Of a DNA stretch of 59,907 nucleotides, positions 11,552 to 24,007 are shown piece by piece. The DNA comes from Cyanophora paradoxa (taxonomy: Eukaryota > Glaucocystophyceae > Cyanophorales > Cyanophoraceae). A program made the translations under genes and the position numbers. Every line of letters starts with the position of its first letter. Positions within the stretch are counted from its first letter, which is position 1. Under the pieces are notes generated by a model that was not told the DNA's origin, searched no databases, and saw only the letters and a program-made list of their open reading frames with translations. The stretch is from assembly GCA_004431415.1 (NCBI GenBank), contig QPMI01000292.1, positions 1 through 59,907 on the forward strand, read 5' to 3'.

Positions 11552-11758
11552 CGCCTCGGCCCCGCTCTTGTTTTCACACCTCCTCTCTTTAAAGAAAATC
11601 TCAGCTCGCGCTTGTAACTACAACTACCTATAGCTACTATACACAGCATCTAAACACATGCACAGGGTAAAACCATCGAGGTGGCCAGCAGCTCGGGGTT
11701 CCCCGGGGGGAGGGGAATGGGAGTCGTGGCGCACCAGACAAACAAGCGCTCGGGGGGC

Positions 11759-12905
11759 TCAGCGAGCTGGTGGGCGGGCGGCGGCGTCCCAGCCGGGGGG
11801 CGGCTGCTGGGCGGGGGCCTTGCCGCTGTAGGCGTTGCCCGGCCCTGCCGGCTCCTGCTGGCGGGCGCCCCCGCAGCAGCCGCCGCAGCTGCGCGGCAGG
11901 CACGAGAGGAAGCGCCAGCCCTCCTCCGCCTTCCCCGCCGCCCCCTGGCCCCCGGTGGAGGCGGCGGCGGCGGGGCCGGAGGAGGCAGAGGCGGGGAAGC
12001 GGCGAAGGGAGGGGGCGGAGGAGCCGAGGAGGCCCCCCACGAGGGCCTCCGACTCGCGGTCGCGGGGCCCCGGGGCGGGGGCGGGGCCGCCCTCGGCACG
12101 CCTCGCGGCGGGCCCGCCGCCCCAGGTCCCCTCGCTCTTGCGGGGCGGGCGGAGGGCCTCAACGCGGGGCGTCATGGGCCCCTCGGAGCGGTCCCGGCCG
12201 CCGTCGGAGGTGCGGCCCTCGGAGCCGCCCTCCTCCCCGGGGTCCGCCTGGATGACGATCTCGCCGGGGAGGGGCGCGGGGTCCCCGACGCGCGGCCGGT
12301 CCTCCACCGCGAAGTACGAGACGAAGAGGTGCAGCATCGCCGGCGCCGCGCTCTGCGCCGCCTCCCGCGGCACCAGGCTCACCCACAGGTCCGCCTCCCG
12401 CACCTCGTCCTTCCCTTGCGCCGTCATCAGCTGCCGCCGCCGCTGTCAGCGCGCCGTCGCTCGCGGCGGCAGCGGTGGGGCCCCAGCCTGCCTTGGAGAA
12501 GTTGAGGGACGCCTCGCCGATGAGCTCTCTCTCCCGCTCATCCGCGTAGACGGACACCTGGAAGCGCGTCGCGCTGTCCTCGTAGATGTCGATTTCGAAT
12601 TCTGCGGGGCGCAGGTTGGCGCGGGGCGGCTGTTTGCCATTTCCCCGGCCCGCCGGATCGGATCGGCTCGCCGCCCGCATCCGCCCTCATCCGCAAATGC
12701 TCCCATCGGGGAGGGTTGGGGCCGGCGCGGCCGGTGAGGGCTGGGGCCCACCTGCATCACTCCAGAAAGCCCGCGTATCCTGCGAAATGTGCGCGGGCGC
12801 CGCTGGCCCTGGGCGCAGGCCCTAAGCTCAAGAACAAACGACGAAAGCGTCCGCGAAGAAAACCTGATCGATGTAGGTTCTGGCCGTGCTTAAGGAGTAC
12901 ATGCG
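11759..12905 (-). CDS. C2-domain protein with proline-rich tail
   Basis: Exons join in phase as YIDQ (ending near 12866, GT donor), DTRAFWSDA, then EFEIDIYEDSATRFQVSVYA continuing to ELIGEASLNFSK (donor GC at 12491), then LMTAQGKDEVREADLWVSLV and APAMLHLFVSYFAVED. This is the strand pattern of the C-terminal half of a C2 sandwich, as in lipid-binding or cytokinesis (Inn1-type) C2 proteins: (P)W..eFeidi, iGea.l, w..L and G.l.l.vsY. The remaining C-terminus, to TGA 11759-11761, is disordered and rich in Gly, Pro and Arg, with a Cys-rich patch SCLPRSCGGCCGG. The first C2 strands and the start codon are unresolved; the ATG at about 12902 (MYSLSTARTYIDQ) is a possible start. Ca2+-binding aspartates are not evident in the visible part. 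Confidence 0.55.
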
Positions 12906-13372
12906 CGTGGCCGTGCGACGACAGCCGCCGTCCCGCCCCTTCCAGCACGTGACAGCTAAGGAACCTAAGGCCCGAGCTCATGATCAGCTACGGCGCGCCC
13001 AGCTAAGGCACGCGGCTGAAAACGTCTGGCGCGCGCCCTACGAGGCCGAGTCCGGTGCCGTTCAGTGCAACAGGAGGTTCTAAGCTCGAGCCCTTCGTCT
13101 GCATCGCATCCGCGCCGCCTTAATCCTGATTGATTGAGCCGCAGGCCCTCGCTTGGAGCTGACAGGAGCTGAGGCTGCCTCTTTGAGATCGCTACAGACG
13201 ACGAACGCGCGCGAAGGCTCCTGTGCCGCGGCACTGGCGCGGCAGTGGCGCCCTGCGCCCGGGTACAGTGTTCTCCGCGTTTTGTCTCACCGCTCGTCGC
13301 ACATCCGATACTATCCCACGATTCACGTAGCTATCAGAGCAGCGGCTAGCCCGGCCGGGCCCCGTGCCCGCT

Positions 13373-16300
13373 ATGGGCGGCGCGGTGTCAGCGGGCCGCG
13401 AGCTCGTTGGGGAGATCGGCCGCGCCGTGCGCCCAGGAAGGGAGTCCAGATCTAGAGCGCCGGAGCAGGCCGCCTCAGCCGGCACAGCGCCGCCGGTTCA
13501 GGAGCACGCGCAGGACTCCAGGCCTGCGCATGAGAGCAAGCCAGCGGAGGCCCCCGACAGGCCTGCGCACGAGGAGGTCACCCCGGTGGTTGCGCCTGTG
13601 CCGCTCGGCAGCCCCGAGCCTCCATCATCTCCGCTTGTGGGCGCCACTCTTGTGCGGCCGCAGCCGGAGCCGCCGGCACCAGCCCCACGCCAGCCCCAAG
13701 CGAGCACAGCGGGCGCAAAGCGAGATGGCACCGCCGCCCAGGACAGCCAGCCAAAGCCGCCAAAGGCCGTCCAGCAGGCGTGGGGGCCCGCGCAGCCGTC
13801 GCCCCGCCCGCAACCGTCGCCCCGCCCCCAGCCTCGGCCGCAGCCGGACGCTGCACCGCAGCCGCCGCCCCCGAGCGCCTTGCAGCCTCCTCGAGAGTCG
13901 GTGTTTGCGGGGGCGGCGGGGAAGGACGGGCGGGCGCGCAAGGGCAAGTCCCTGGCTCAGCGCTTCGGGCGCGAGTTGGCGGCGCTGGTCGCCCAGACGG
14001 GGGGCCGCGCGCGCGGCGCCTGGCGGATGCTACAGCGCGTCGCGCGGGGCCGGCCACGGCGGAGGGAGGAGGGGGAGGGGGCGGAGGGGGAGCTCGCGGG
14101 GGCGGCGAGCGCTGGCCTCGGGGACGGTCGAACTGTCCGCGTTTTCCTCAGGTGAGCGATGCATGCGCGTCGCTGGTGGGGGCGTGGATGAGGGGGCTTG
14201 GGGCTTGCGGGGGGCGCAGCTCGACCTTCCGGGACATGCAGGCGGAGCGGTCGGAGCTCTTCCTCAAGGCCGCGCCCCTCCTCCAGGCCGAGTGCGCCGC
14301 CCGCGGCCTCTTCCTCGTCTTCATCGACCTCCGGTGCCCCACTCCTCCGCCCCCTCGCCTGCTCCACGCCCTAACGTCGCCCTCAGCTGGGGTGCGCCGG
14401 TTGGGCGCTGGGGTAGGGGGCGGGGCGGGGCGGGGTGGCGGGGTGGGGATGATGGGGCGGGCAGGGATCACCGCGGAGGAGGCGGGGTCGGGGAAGGTGC
14501 TGCTGCAGTGCCTGCGCGAGGTCGAGCGCTCCAACTTCATCGTTTTCGTCCGCCCCCGCCCCCGCCCCGCTGCTCCCAGCTCCCCCCCCCCCCCCCCCCC
14601 CCCCCGCCTACCTCGTGGCTTCCTCTTCACGCTCCCGCCCGACAAATATCGACCCATCTCGCACCTCGTCCCTCTGCCTCCGTCCCCCGCCCCCTGACGC
14701 CGGCTCTCGCAGTTTACCAAAAACCGCTACGGCTGGCACGTCCCCCCCGGCGGGAAGGACCCGCTCCTCGAGAAGTGTGGAGCCCCGCGCGATCGATCCC
14801 GTCTCCGTTCGCTCGAGCGTTTCCCCGCCGCAGGACGCTCGAGGTGGCGGCGGGGCACTACCCGTTCGTCCGGTGGTACCCCCACGCGAGTGTGACGGAG
14901 CTGGAAATCCGCCTGGGCGCCCTCCTTGACCCCAAGGCGCCCCGCCTCCCCGCCCCCGCCCCCGCGCCCCCCGACCCCGCGCCCTGCGCAGGCCGCCAAG
15001 GGCCGGGCCCTCTTCTACTTCGGGAGGGCCCCCGGGGAGGGCGGGGCCTTGCAGGCGGGGGCCACTCCGGAGCTGCCGGAGGTGGCGGAGGGGGACGAGG
15101 GGCCCTACGCGCGCGCCAAGCTCGCCGAGCTCAGGGAGGAGGTGCGCCGGGCCTCGAGCGGCGCTGTCCGGCGCCCCGCGTCGCGGCCTCACGGGGGGCG
15201 GGGCCAGATCGCGCGCGCGGGGCTGCCGGTGGCGGAGTACGATCGGCCCGAGGCGCTGGCGCGGAGCGTCGTGGCGGACCTCACCGCCCTCCTCGACGCC
15301 AGGGCCCGCCCCGCCCCGCCCGCCCCGCCCGCCCCCGCGCGAGCGCCCCGCAGCACCCGCGCCGCTCCCCGCACACCTTCGCCGAGGAGGAGGAGCTCGC
15401 CCGTGCCGCCCCCGCCCTTCCTTCCTTCCCTCCGCCCCCCGCCCACGCCCCAGCCGAGCCGGCCCGGGGCGCAGACGAGACGTTCGCGGAGAGCCGGCGG
15501 CACCTCTACATCGGTCCGCGGGGCGCGGGCGGGGGCCTCGGGGGCCGGCGCGGGCTGATGGGCGGGCAGGGCGGGGGGAGCTCTTCGGGGCGCTGGACGC
15601 GTACGCGAACGGCGCCTCGGAGGCCCTCTGCCTCGTCACCGGCCCCGTCGGCGTCGGCAAGGCGCCCCCGCCCCCGCCCACCCGCCACCCGCCCCGCACC
15701 GCCCACTCGCCCTGAGCGGCGCCGGCCGGCAGAGCGCGCTGCTGGCGAACTGGGCGCGGCACTACGCGGGGCCGCGGGGGCGGGAGTCGGCTGTCGGGCA
15801 CCACCTCTTCCTGCACTTCGCGGGGGGCTCGCAGCACAGCGCCCGCGCCTCCACCCTCGTCCGGCGCCTCCAGGTCCACCCGCCTCCCCTCCTCCCTCTC
15901 CCACCCCCTTCCGCGGCCATGGAAAGAACGAGAATGCGCTGCTCGCGGGTTGACGGGGGCGCAGGAGTGGCTGCAGGAGCGCTTCCCCCACGTGCCGCCC
16001 TTCTCGCCCTCGGACAACGACGCCGAGACCCTCCCCGCCTTCGCCGCCTGGCTCGAGGAGCACAGGTGCCGCCCCGCCCGCCGCCCTGCCCACCGCCCGC
16101 CCCCGTCGGCGGCTGAGGGGCGGGGCAGCCGGGCGGGGCGGGCGCCGACGGCGGTGGCGGGGAAGCAGCAGCGGCGGGGTTCGGCGGCGCCGCCCCAGGG
16201 CTTCACCCACAAGGTCATCCTCGTCGTCGACGGCGCCAGTGCGCCCCGCCCCGCTCCTCGCCCCGAGCCCCCGACCCCGCCTCTCATCCCCCGGCCTCGG

Positions 16301-19300
16301 CGGCGGCAGACGAGCTGGAGGCGAGCGTGCCGGGCCAGCGGCCGCGGCCCGGGGCGGTCTCGTGGATCCCGGCGCGGGCCTCGCCGCTGCTGCGGGTGAT
16401 CGTGTCCTCGGGGCCCTCGGAGGCGCTCGAGGCGCTCCGCCGCCGCCGCGCCGCCGCGCTCCTCGTGCGGCCGGCCGCGCGCTCAGGGCGGCGGGGCCTG
16501 ACGGGGGGCGGGGGCGCAGGAGGTGGCGGTGGAGCCGCTGGGCCCGCCCTCCGTCGCCGAGCTCGTCCGCGCCGACCTCCGCGCCGCCGGCAAGGCCCGC
16601 CGCCCCCGCCCGCCCCCTCCACCTGCTTTTGCCCCCCGCCCGCCCCGCTCACGGCCCCTGCCCCCTCCTCCGCAGAGCCTCACGGACGAGCAGGTCCGCC
16701 CGCCTCCGCGGCTTCCTGCTCCCCCGCTTGGCGTTCCCTGAGCTGGGAGGCGGGGCGGGCAGGTGGAGCGGGTGGTGTCGGGCCCGCTGTCGCGCATCCC
16801 CGTCGCCCTCAAGACGATCCTGGCGCAGATCAAGGCCCGCGGCAGCGCCCCGGGGGGTCCCCGCCCGGAGCGCCCCGCCTGAGGGGCCCGGGGGCGCAGG
16901 CGACGGGCACGCACGAGACGCTCGACCAGGAGATCAGTGCGCGGGGCGGGGCGTCGGGGTCGGGGGTGAGCTGGGGTGAGGGGGCGGGGCGCGGGGGGCC
17001 AGACATGCTGCTGGAGTGCTCGGACTCGCTCGCCCTCAACTCCCTCGTCCTCGCCCGCCTCGAGGCCTCCTACTCCCAGGCCCGTCCTCGCACCATGCCT
17101 GGCCCCCGCGCGGCCTAACGGGCGGGCGCGCAGCCGCCGGGGCACCTGCTGCGCAACGCCCTCTGCCTCGTCCACTGCTCCCGCCGCGGCCTCTCCGAGT
17201 TCGAGCTCCAGGTCCCCCGCCCTCTCTTCCTTCGGGAGAGCCACGGCGGCGGGCGGCTCGCCGGCTGACGGGGCGGCGCAGTCACTGCTGGCGGCGCCGG
17301 CGACGACGCGGCGGCCCGGGGGCGAGGAGGCCCCCGGGCAGCAGCAGGCCGCCTCCCCGCTCCTCTTCTCCGAGATGGCGCGCCCCGCCCCGCCCCGGCC
17401 GGCTCGTGCGGGGGCGAGCGGGGCGGCGCAGTTCGCGGCCGTCTCGTTCATCCTGACGCCGCGGGGCGGCTTCTACACCTTCTCCCACCGCACCTGGGAG
17501 GAGGCCGTCGAGGCCAAGTTCCGGTCCGCCCCGCCCCGCCCGCCCCGCCGCCCGAGGCCCCGCATCACGGGGGCGCTGCAGGCTGCAGGAGGAGCGCGCC
17601 CGCGCCCCCTACCACCGCACCCTCGCGAACTACTTCGGCCCGCCCCAGCCCCGCCCCGGCCCGGGGCGGCGGCGCTGAGGGCGGGGCGCAGGGGGGCAGT
17701 CAGGGTCGGAGCGGCGGGCGCAGGAGCTGCCGTGGCAGCTGCTGAAGGCGGGGCGGCGGGCGGAGGCGGCGGAGGTCCTCTCCGAGCTCGACACCCTCGC
17801 CCGCCTCCGCGGCGACCTCACCCTCGTCGAGGCCCGTCGCCCCCGCCCCCGCCCCAGCCCCGCACCGCCCCCGCCGGCCCCCCGAGCGGGTGGCAGGCCT
17901 GGCGCGCGACGGGGCTCGTGGACGAGGCCCCCGCGAGGATCGAGAAGGCGCGCCGCCCGCCGCGCCGCGGGGCGCGGGGCGATGGCGATGGGGCGGGCAG
18001 GCGGTGGGGGACTTCGAGGTGCGGACGGGAACGGAGCTGGAGGCGCTCGCCCTGCAGGCCGACCCCCGCGCCTCCGCCCGCTTCTACGCCGCCCTCGTCC
18101 GCCCCCCGCCCCCCCCCCCCCCCCCCCCCGCCCCCCCGCCCCCCGCCCTCCCCCGCCCCCGCCCCGCTCGCGCGACGGGGCGGGCGCAGGCGAACCACCT
18201 GACGGACTGCGGGCTGCTGCTGCGGGCGCTCGGCTTCTTCTCCCGCGCCGTCCCCTTCCTCCAGCGCTCCCTCGCCGCCCGCGAGCGCCTCTACGCCGCC
18301 GACGGCGAGGCCCGCCCCCTCCCCGCCCCCGCAGAACCCTGCGCGCCGCGGGGCAGGGGGCGAGGGGGCGGGGCGGGGCGCAGGTGAGCGCGGAGGAGGC
18401 GTCGCGGCTGGCGCTGGCGGCGGCCAACCTCGGGGCCCTCCTCGAGGAGGCCCGCCCCCGCCCGAGGCCGGCGCCTGCGCCCCCTGACGGCGCGCCAGGT
18501 GGGGGAGTACAAGAAGGCGGTCCCCTTGCTCCAGCGCGCCCTCGACCTCCAGGCCCGCCCCGCCCCGCCTGCCCGCGGCCGCCGCCGGCCTGACGCGGGG
18601 CCGCCCGCGGCAGGTGCCGGGGACGTCGGCGTGGGCGACTTACGCCGTCTCCCTCGCCGCCTCCCTCCGCAACTTCGGCGAGGCGCGCCCCGCCGCCCGC
18701 CCCGAGACCCCGCCCCGCCCCCCGCTCACCGCCCCCGGCAGTTCGCCAAGGCCGAGGCGCTGCTCTCGCAGGTCCAACCCCGGCCGGCCTGAAATCAAAG
18801 CCCGGCGCCGGCCGACCCGCGCTGCTCGCGCAGGCGGCGAGCATCGCGGAGGCGACGCACGGGCCCGTCTCCCCCTCCCTCGCCCCCGCCCTCCAGGTCC
18901 CCCCCCCCCCCCCCCGCCCGCCCCGCCCGCCGTGCGCCGGCGACGGGGCGGCGGGGGCCGGGGGCAGGGCCTGGCGGCGGTCTTCTCGGACAGCGGGGAG
19001 GCGGAGCGGGCGCTGGCCCTCCACCAGCGCGTCCTCGCCATCCAGGAGGGCGCCTACGGCCCCCGCCACCCCGCCGTCGCCAGGTCCCCGCACCCCACAG
19101 CCCACCGCCCCGCCACCTCCCGCCGGAGCCTCTGAGGGGCGGGGCCGGGGGCGGGCAGCGCGCTGAACAACGTGGCGTTCACGCTCTCGCACTTGGAGCG
19201 GCCCGGGGAGGCGCTGCCGCTGCTGCAGCGCGCGCAGTCTATCTACACCGACATCTTCGGCGAGGTGCGCGCGCGCCCCGCCGCCCCGCCCCGCGCCCCG

Positions 19301-20923
19301 GCCGACGCGGGGCGGGGTGTGCGGCTCGTGAAGGAGCACCCCGCGCTGGGGGCCGTGCTGAACAACACGGGGGAGGTGCTGCGCGAGCTCGGGCGCACGC
19401 GCGAGGCCATCGACGCCTTCCAGCGCTCCCTGCACGCGCGCCCCCCCGGCCGCCGCCCGCCGCGCCCGCCGCGAGCTTTTGCCGGCGCAGGTGCGGGAGG
19501 CGGCCTTCGGCGTCGACAACGCCGACGTCGCCACCTCCCTCGTGAGCGCCCCCGCCCGCCCCGCCCCGCCCCGCCCCGCCCCGCCCGAGGGCGAGGGCCT
19601 CGCCGCAGAACAACCTCGGCTCGGCGCTCGAGGAGGCCGGGGAGGTGGAGCGCGCGGTGCCCCCGCCCCGCCCCGCCCTTGCGCCCCCTCGCCGCCCTGA
19701 CGCCCCGGCGGCGGCCAGCTGCCGCTGCTCGAGCTGAGCCTCAAGATTCGCGAGCACGTCTTCGGGCCCACGCACGTGCGCCGCGCCGCCGGCCGCCGCC
19801 TCGGCCCCGGGGCGCCTCACGGGGCGGGGTAGGCGTCGACGTCGCTGGCGCTGAACAACCTGGCGGACGCGTACCGGCGGCGGGGCCGGCTCACGGACGA
19901 GGCGATCCCGCGCTACGAGCGCGCCCTCGAGATCATGGAGGCCGTGCACGGGGTCCACGCCCCGCCCCGCCGCCCCGCCCCGGGCCCCGCCCGACGCCGC
20001 CGGCGCGCAGGCGGTCTCCCGCCAGACCCTCGCCACCCTCGAGAACCTCGTGCGCGCCCTCGCCGCCGCCCCGCCCCCGCTCGCGAGCCGAGCGCGGCGC
20101 CCAGGCCATCGCGTGCGACGACGCGAAGCAGCGCGACAAGGCCGTGCGCCCGCTCGCTCGGCGCTCGATGGCGCCGGCGAGCTGAGCGGGCGGGGGTGGC
20201 GGGCAGGTGGCGGCCTACGAGCGTGCGATCGCGCTGACGGAGAAGCTCTTCGCGCGGCCCGACGAGCGCTACGAGACGAGCGTCCTCCTCTCCAACCTCG
20301 CCATGCTCTACGGCCCGCCCCGCCCCGACCCGCCCCGCGCCGCGCCTCCGGGGCCTGAGGCCGCGTGGCAGAGGACGTCGAGCGCGCGGAGGAGGCGGTC
20401 GCGGCGTACCGGCGGGCGCTGGTGGGGCGGGAGGCGCGCTTCGGGCGGGAGAGCCCCGAGGTGGCCCTGCTGCTCATGAACATGGGCGGCCTCCTCGTCG
20501 ACCTCGACAAGGCCCGCCCCGCCCCGCCCCGCCCCCGAGCCTCCGAGCCCTCACCCCGCCCCGCAGCTGCCTGAGGCGGTGGAGTGCCTGCAGCGCGCCG
20601 TCGCCATCCACTCGGCCCGCAGGTCCGCCCCGCGCCCCTCTCCCTCCTCTACATCCCCCCCGGCCGCGGGGCCGTCTCCTGCTAGGGAGCGTTGGGTTGC
20701 CCCGCGCGGGCGGCGGCGTGACTGAGGCTCGGGGGCAGCGGCCCGCGACACCCCGACACCGCCTCCGCCGCCGACTTCCTCGCCACGGGTGCCCCGCCCC
20801 GTCCACCGCCGCCGCGCCGCCGCCCCGCCGCCTGCGGGGCTCAGGGGGCGCCTCGGGGGCGCAGTGTACGAGTCGGTGGGGGAGGAGATGGCTGCTGCGG
20901 AGATCCGTGAGAAGCACTGCTGA
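13373..20923 (+). CDS. NPHP3: Nephrocystin-3-like DUF4062/NTPase/TPR protein
   Basis: Largest gene here, with many short exons. It starts MGGAVSAGRELVGEIG, a Gly-2 N-myristoylation signal as in animal NPHP3, followed by a Pro/Gln/Ala-rich linker (to about 13900). A DUF4062 domain follows: TVRVFL, then SSTFRDMQAERSELFLKAAP and LFLVFIDLR, ITAEEAGSGKVLLQCLREVE, YPFVRWYPHASVTELEIR. A P-loop NTPase follows: SEALCLVTGPVGVGK joined over a GC-donor intron (15662) to SALLANWARHY (Walker A near 15636-15740), and KVILVVDG (Walker B near 16211-16236). A helical lid then leads into at least nine TPRs from about 18180: QANHLTDCGLLLRALGFFSR, SALNNVAFTLSHLERPGEAL, VLNNTGEVLRELGRTREAID, LALNNLADAYRRRGRLTDEA, and a final HPDTASAADFLATVYESVGE. 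Stop TGA 20921-20923. NPHP3 acts at the ciliary inversin compartment. Domain order and length fit; individual intron edges in the TPR part are approximate. Confidence 0.8.
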
Positions 20924-22361
20924 GGCGTGGCGGCCACCAACCCCGATCTCGCTCGTCGCACGGGAGCCCTCCACTGAGTCCTCCACTGCGGCCTCGGGCC
21001 TCGGAAGCCTCTCACGGTCAACTGCAGTCCTCCCAGGCGCAGCTGACGGCTTCTGGCGGGCCTCGTCCGTACATCTCTGCATGTAGTCATCATGCACTCT
21101 GAGAATTCGTGTAGAGCGTTTTGCAATTGGTCTTCTCTGCGTGTAGTTGTTGTGTGCTTTGCCCAATTTGTACATGTTTCGTTATGCGTATGTAGAGCCT
21201 AGGCCTCGGAGCTCACCGGCTCAACAGTCTGATGATGAGCTCGATCGCGAGTCGCTGATTCACTAGTGTAATGATCATGAGAAGCTTGAAGCCTCAGGGC
21301 CGTAGTATCTAGTGATCATCATATTTCGTAGCCTAGTAGTATGCGTAATAAAGGGCCACTGACTTGCTTAGCGCGTAATAAACTTGAAAGGGCCGTCATT
21401 TGTCCCTGTCCGTCCGACTGTCTCCTTCGGGCCCAACCCTACCCCAAATTTAAATCCCGGGCACACGGCCGCGGGCCCGGGGCACAACTTGGCAACTTGC
21501 CAAGTTGGGAAGGTATGCGAGCCATCCCCCCGCGTCCTACACGTATATATACCTACCTCAAGGCCTCTTCTCAGAGTCTAGCCTCCTACTCGAATTTAGC
21601 TATAGCTATAGCGCCTGCCAGCAGGCTGGAAGACTCTGAGACAGCTCGCCTGGCCCGGAACTTCGGAAACCATGGCACCCGGTCTTGAGTCCGCTCGCCG
21701 CGCCGGGCGCCGCGGCACTCGGCTACGTACGCCGTACGCCTTCTGAACTTCGGAAATTCTGCTTTTCTTCCTTTGAATTGGAACTCGCAACATTTCTTCC
21801 TTTTATTGCTTTAGATCAGCTAGATCTCCGGATTTGCCAAGTCGAGCCGTCGTCCCGCAAGCCTAGCTGTTGGTTAATTTCCCTTCCCCGCCGGACCCAA
21901 CTGACGCGCTCAGCAAGTCAGTGGCCCGGCGGCTCTTCATTCTATGATATTTACAAGCCTACTGGCAAGTACTAGTTCATGATCAGCACAAATTAAAGAA
22001 AAAGTGCAATTTAGTAACGCAGTGCGGCAAGCACAGTGCACTTGCAAGTGCCCGTGGTTCAACGCCCGGTGCAGACTGAGCACGTCATACGAGCCTAGTA
22101 GTACGTGCGCACCCGGGGGCCAACCCCTAGGGCCCGCGCCGCGCGGCGGCCTTGATCATGAGCAAGCCCCCTTGAAGCCTCAGGGTCAAGTGCTGGCCCC
22201 ACCAGGCCCAGTCGTCGAGGCCTACGAGCGAGGCTCGCGCGCCCCGAGAGAACGAGGGACCGACTGCGGTGAATGGGGGGCGCTGGGGCCTTCAGCTGCG
22301 CGGTCCTATTCATACAAGGGGTGCATGCCTTCGCGGGACGGGGCGGGGCGGGGCGCTGGGG
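20924..22361. other. Repeat-rich intergenic region
   Basis: AT-richer than the flanking genes and full of short palindromes (GATCATGATC-like, CTATAGCTATAG-like). It holds two copies of a dispersed repeat (near 21350-21375 on plus and 21738-21932 on minus) also found at 50257-50450. No protein-like frame is supported. Confidence 0.6.
21738..21932 (-). repeat. Dispersed repeat, copy A (inverted)
   Basis: The minus strand reads GGGCCACTGACTTGCTGAGC, then GCGTCAGTTGGGTC, GGGAAGGGAAATTAACCA, CTCGACTTGGCAAATCCG and GAGATCTAG, in the same order as the plus strand at 50257-50450. An internal indel separates the two copies near the AATTAACCA block. No coding potential is seen. A short third copy of the first block is at 21350-21375 on plus. 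Confidence 0.7.
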
Positions 22362-23710
22362 CTACGCCTGGACGGGGGCGCCGGCGAGCTTCTCGACCTT
22401 CTCGCGGAGCTCGGCCTCCTTGGCGCCCGACACGAGGTCCACCGTCTCCCCGTTCTTGAACAGCTGCGCGCGCCCCCCGGGCCCCCGCCCGCCCCCGTCA
22501 CCCTCCGCCCCGCACCGCCCCGCGGGAACGGCCGCTCGGGGGCGTCCTCGGGGGTGGGCCCCTTGGGGAGGGGCTCTGGAGCTGACGCGGGGGGCGGGGG
22601 GCGGGGGGCGGGGGCGGGGACGGGCCAGGTACGTGGGGACGGACTTGACGTTGAACTTCTTGCAGAGGCCCACCATGTCCGCGTTCTTGTCCCCCTGCGC
22701 CCGCGCCTCAGCCCGCCCCCGCCCCCGCCCCCGGCCCCGCCCCGGAGCGCGCCACACTCTCCCGCCGGGAAGCCCCGGGCCCCTGGGCATACAGCTGGCG
22801 CTCCCGCGGCCCCGCGCGAGCTGATCGGGGAGCTAGGGCGGGCGCCGCGCGCCTCCGCACGGGACTCGAGGATGGGAGGGATGGAAGGGGGGCTGAATCG
22901 GGGTGGGGGGCGTGGCGGGTTGTCGCGGGGCGCACCATGCACTTGAGGAAGACGGCGCTGGCGAACTGCTCGCTCATCGCCTGCCGCCCCGACCTCGGCG
23001 CCCCGCCCGAGAGCCCCGCCCCGCGCCCCCCGGGCCCGCCCCCAGCGCCCCCGCGCCCCGCACCTCGTACTTGGGAGCCATGACTGCGGGGAGAGGCGAG
23101 GCGGCGGTGAGTTGCGCGGCCGCGGGCAGGCGGGGGCGGGGCGCGGGGGTGGGGGCGGGGGCGGGCGGACCTTTGCAGGGCCCGCACCAGGTGGTGGAGA
23201 TGTTGAGGACGACCAGCGCATCGCCGGCGGCCGACAGGCTCGCCTCGAACTCCGCCTCGGACTCGACCTCGCTCACCTTCGCCTCCGCCGCCTCGAACTG
23301 CGCCGCTGCGTCGCGCAGTGCCGAAACCGGGGAACGTGCCGATAGGATTCTCTAGATGTAGCCGCGAGAGCGCGCCATCATTATAAGACGATTCAGACGT
23401 ATCTATGCATAGGGCTGATAAGCGGCCGCGACTCGGCCCGCGGCGCCGCCGGCCGGGCGTTATTACAGTGCTGCACGCGTCGCGACCCTTTCGTCCACGA
23501 ACCCGGTAGGCGGGCCGGCGGGCGGAGGCCGGAGTAGCACGAACAGAAGAGCAGCCTGCCGACCGGGTCAGCGCCGGGAACGCGGCGGGCGGCGCGGCCG
23601 GTTCGGGTCGCTTTATTGCCTGCCCCTCGGAACGACGGGGGCGCACCAACGAACTCGGTCTTGAGGGACCGGCGGGCAGAGATAACCGGGGCGGTGAACA
23701 CGAACGCCAT
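22362..23710 (-). CDS. Thioredoxin with N-terminal extension
   Basis: Six exons join with consistent phase into 144 aa: 23710-23647, 23305-23171, 23083-23064 (20 nt), 22980-22936, 22694-22626 and 22463-22362 (TAG). The active site ISTTWCGPCK|VMAPKYE spans the second intron. The rest of the fold is present: AMSEQFASAVFLKCM, DKNADMVGLCKKFNVKSVPT (cis-Pro in SVPT), LFKNGETVDLVSGAKEAELR. The intron at 22625 has a GC donor. Exon 1 gives MAFVFTAPVISARRSLKTEF, a hydrophobic then basic stretch that could be a signal or transit peptide. It fits by phase and a GTGCGC donor but is followed by a long (341 nt) intron for this locus, so exon 1 is less sure than the rest. The protein reduces disulfides of target proteins; compartment not proven. 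Confidence 0.82.
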
Positions 23711-24007
23711 TGCTGCGAACTTCGATCCTCTTAATGCTGACCGGGGTACCGACGAACACGATTTAGGGGTACCGAACAAACGAAGAACGCCGGTCAAGTT
23801 GCGAAGGGTGCCGCGGCCGCGCTCTCTAGCTGCGCACGATTATCCTTCGGGCTCTGGTGCCTCTCCGGTTGGCGGCGGCGCTTGGCGCTGCACCGCGGCG
23901 GCGCACGCCGCGGAGGAAGCTGGCTGCCAGGCGGCCCGGCCAGCTGGTTGCTTAGCTTTGCTGCACACGCTAGGCACTCCGTCGATATCTAGCTAGCCGA
24001 GGAGCGG

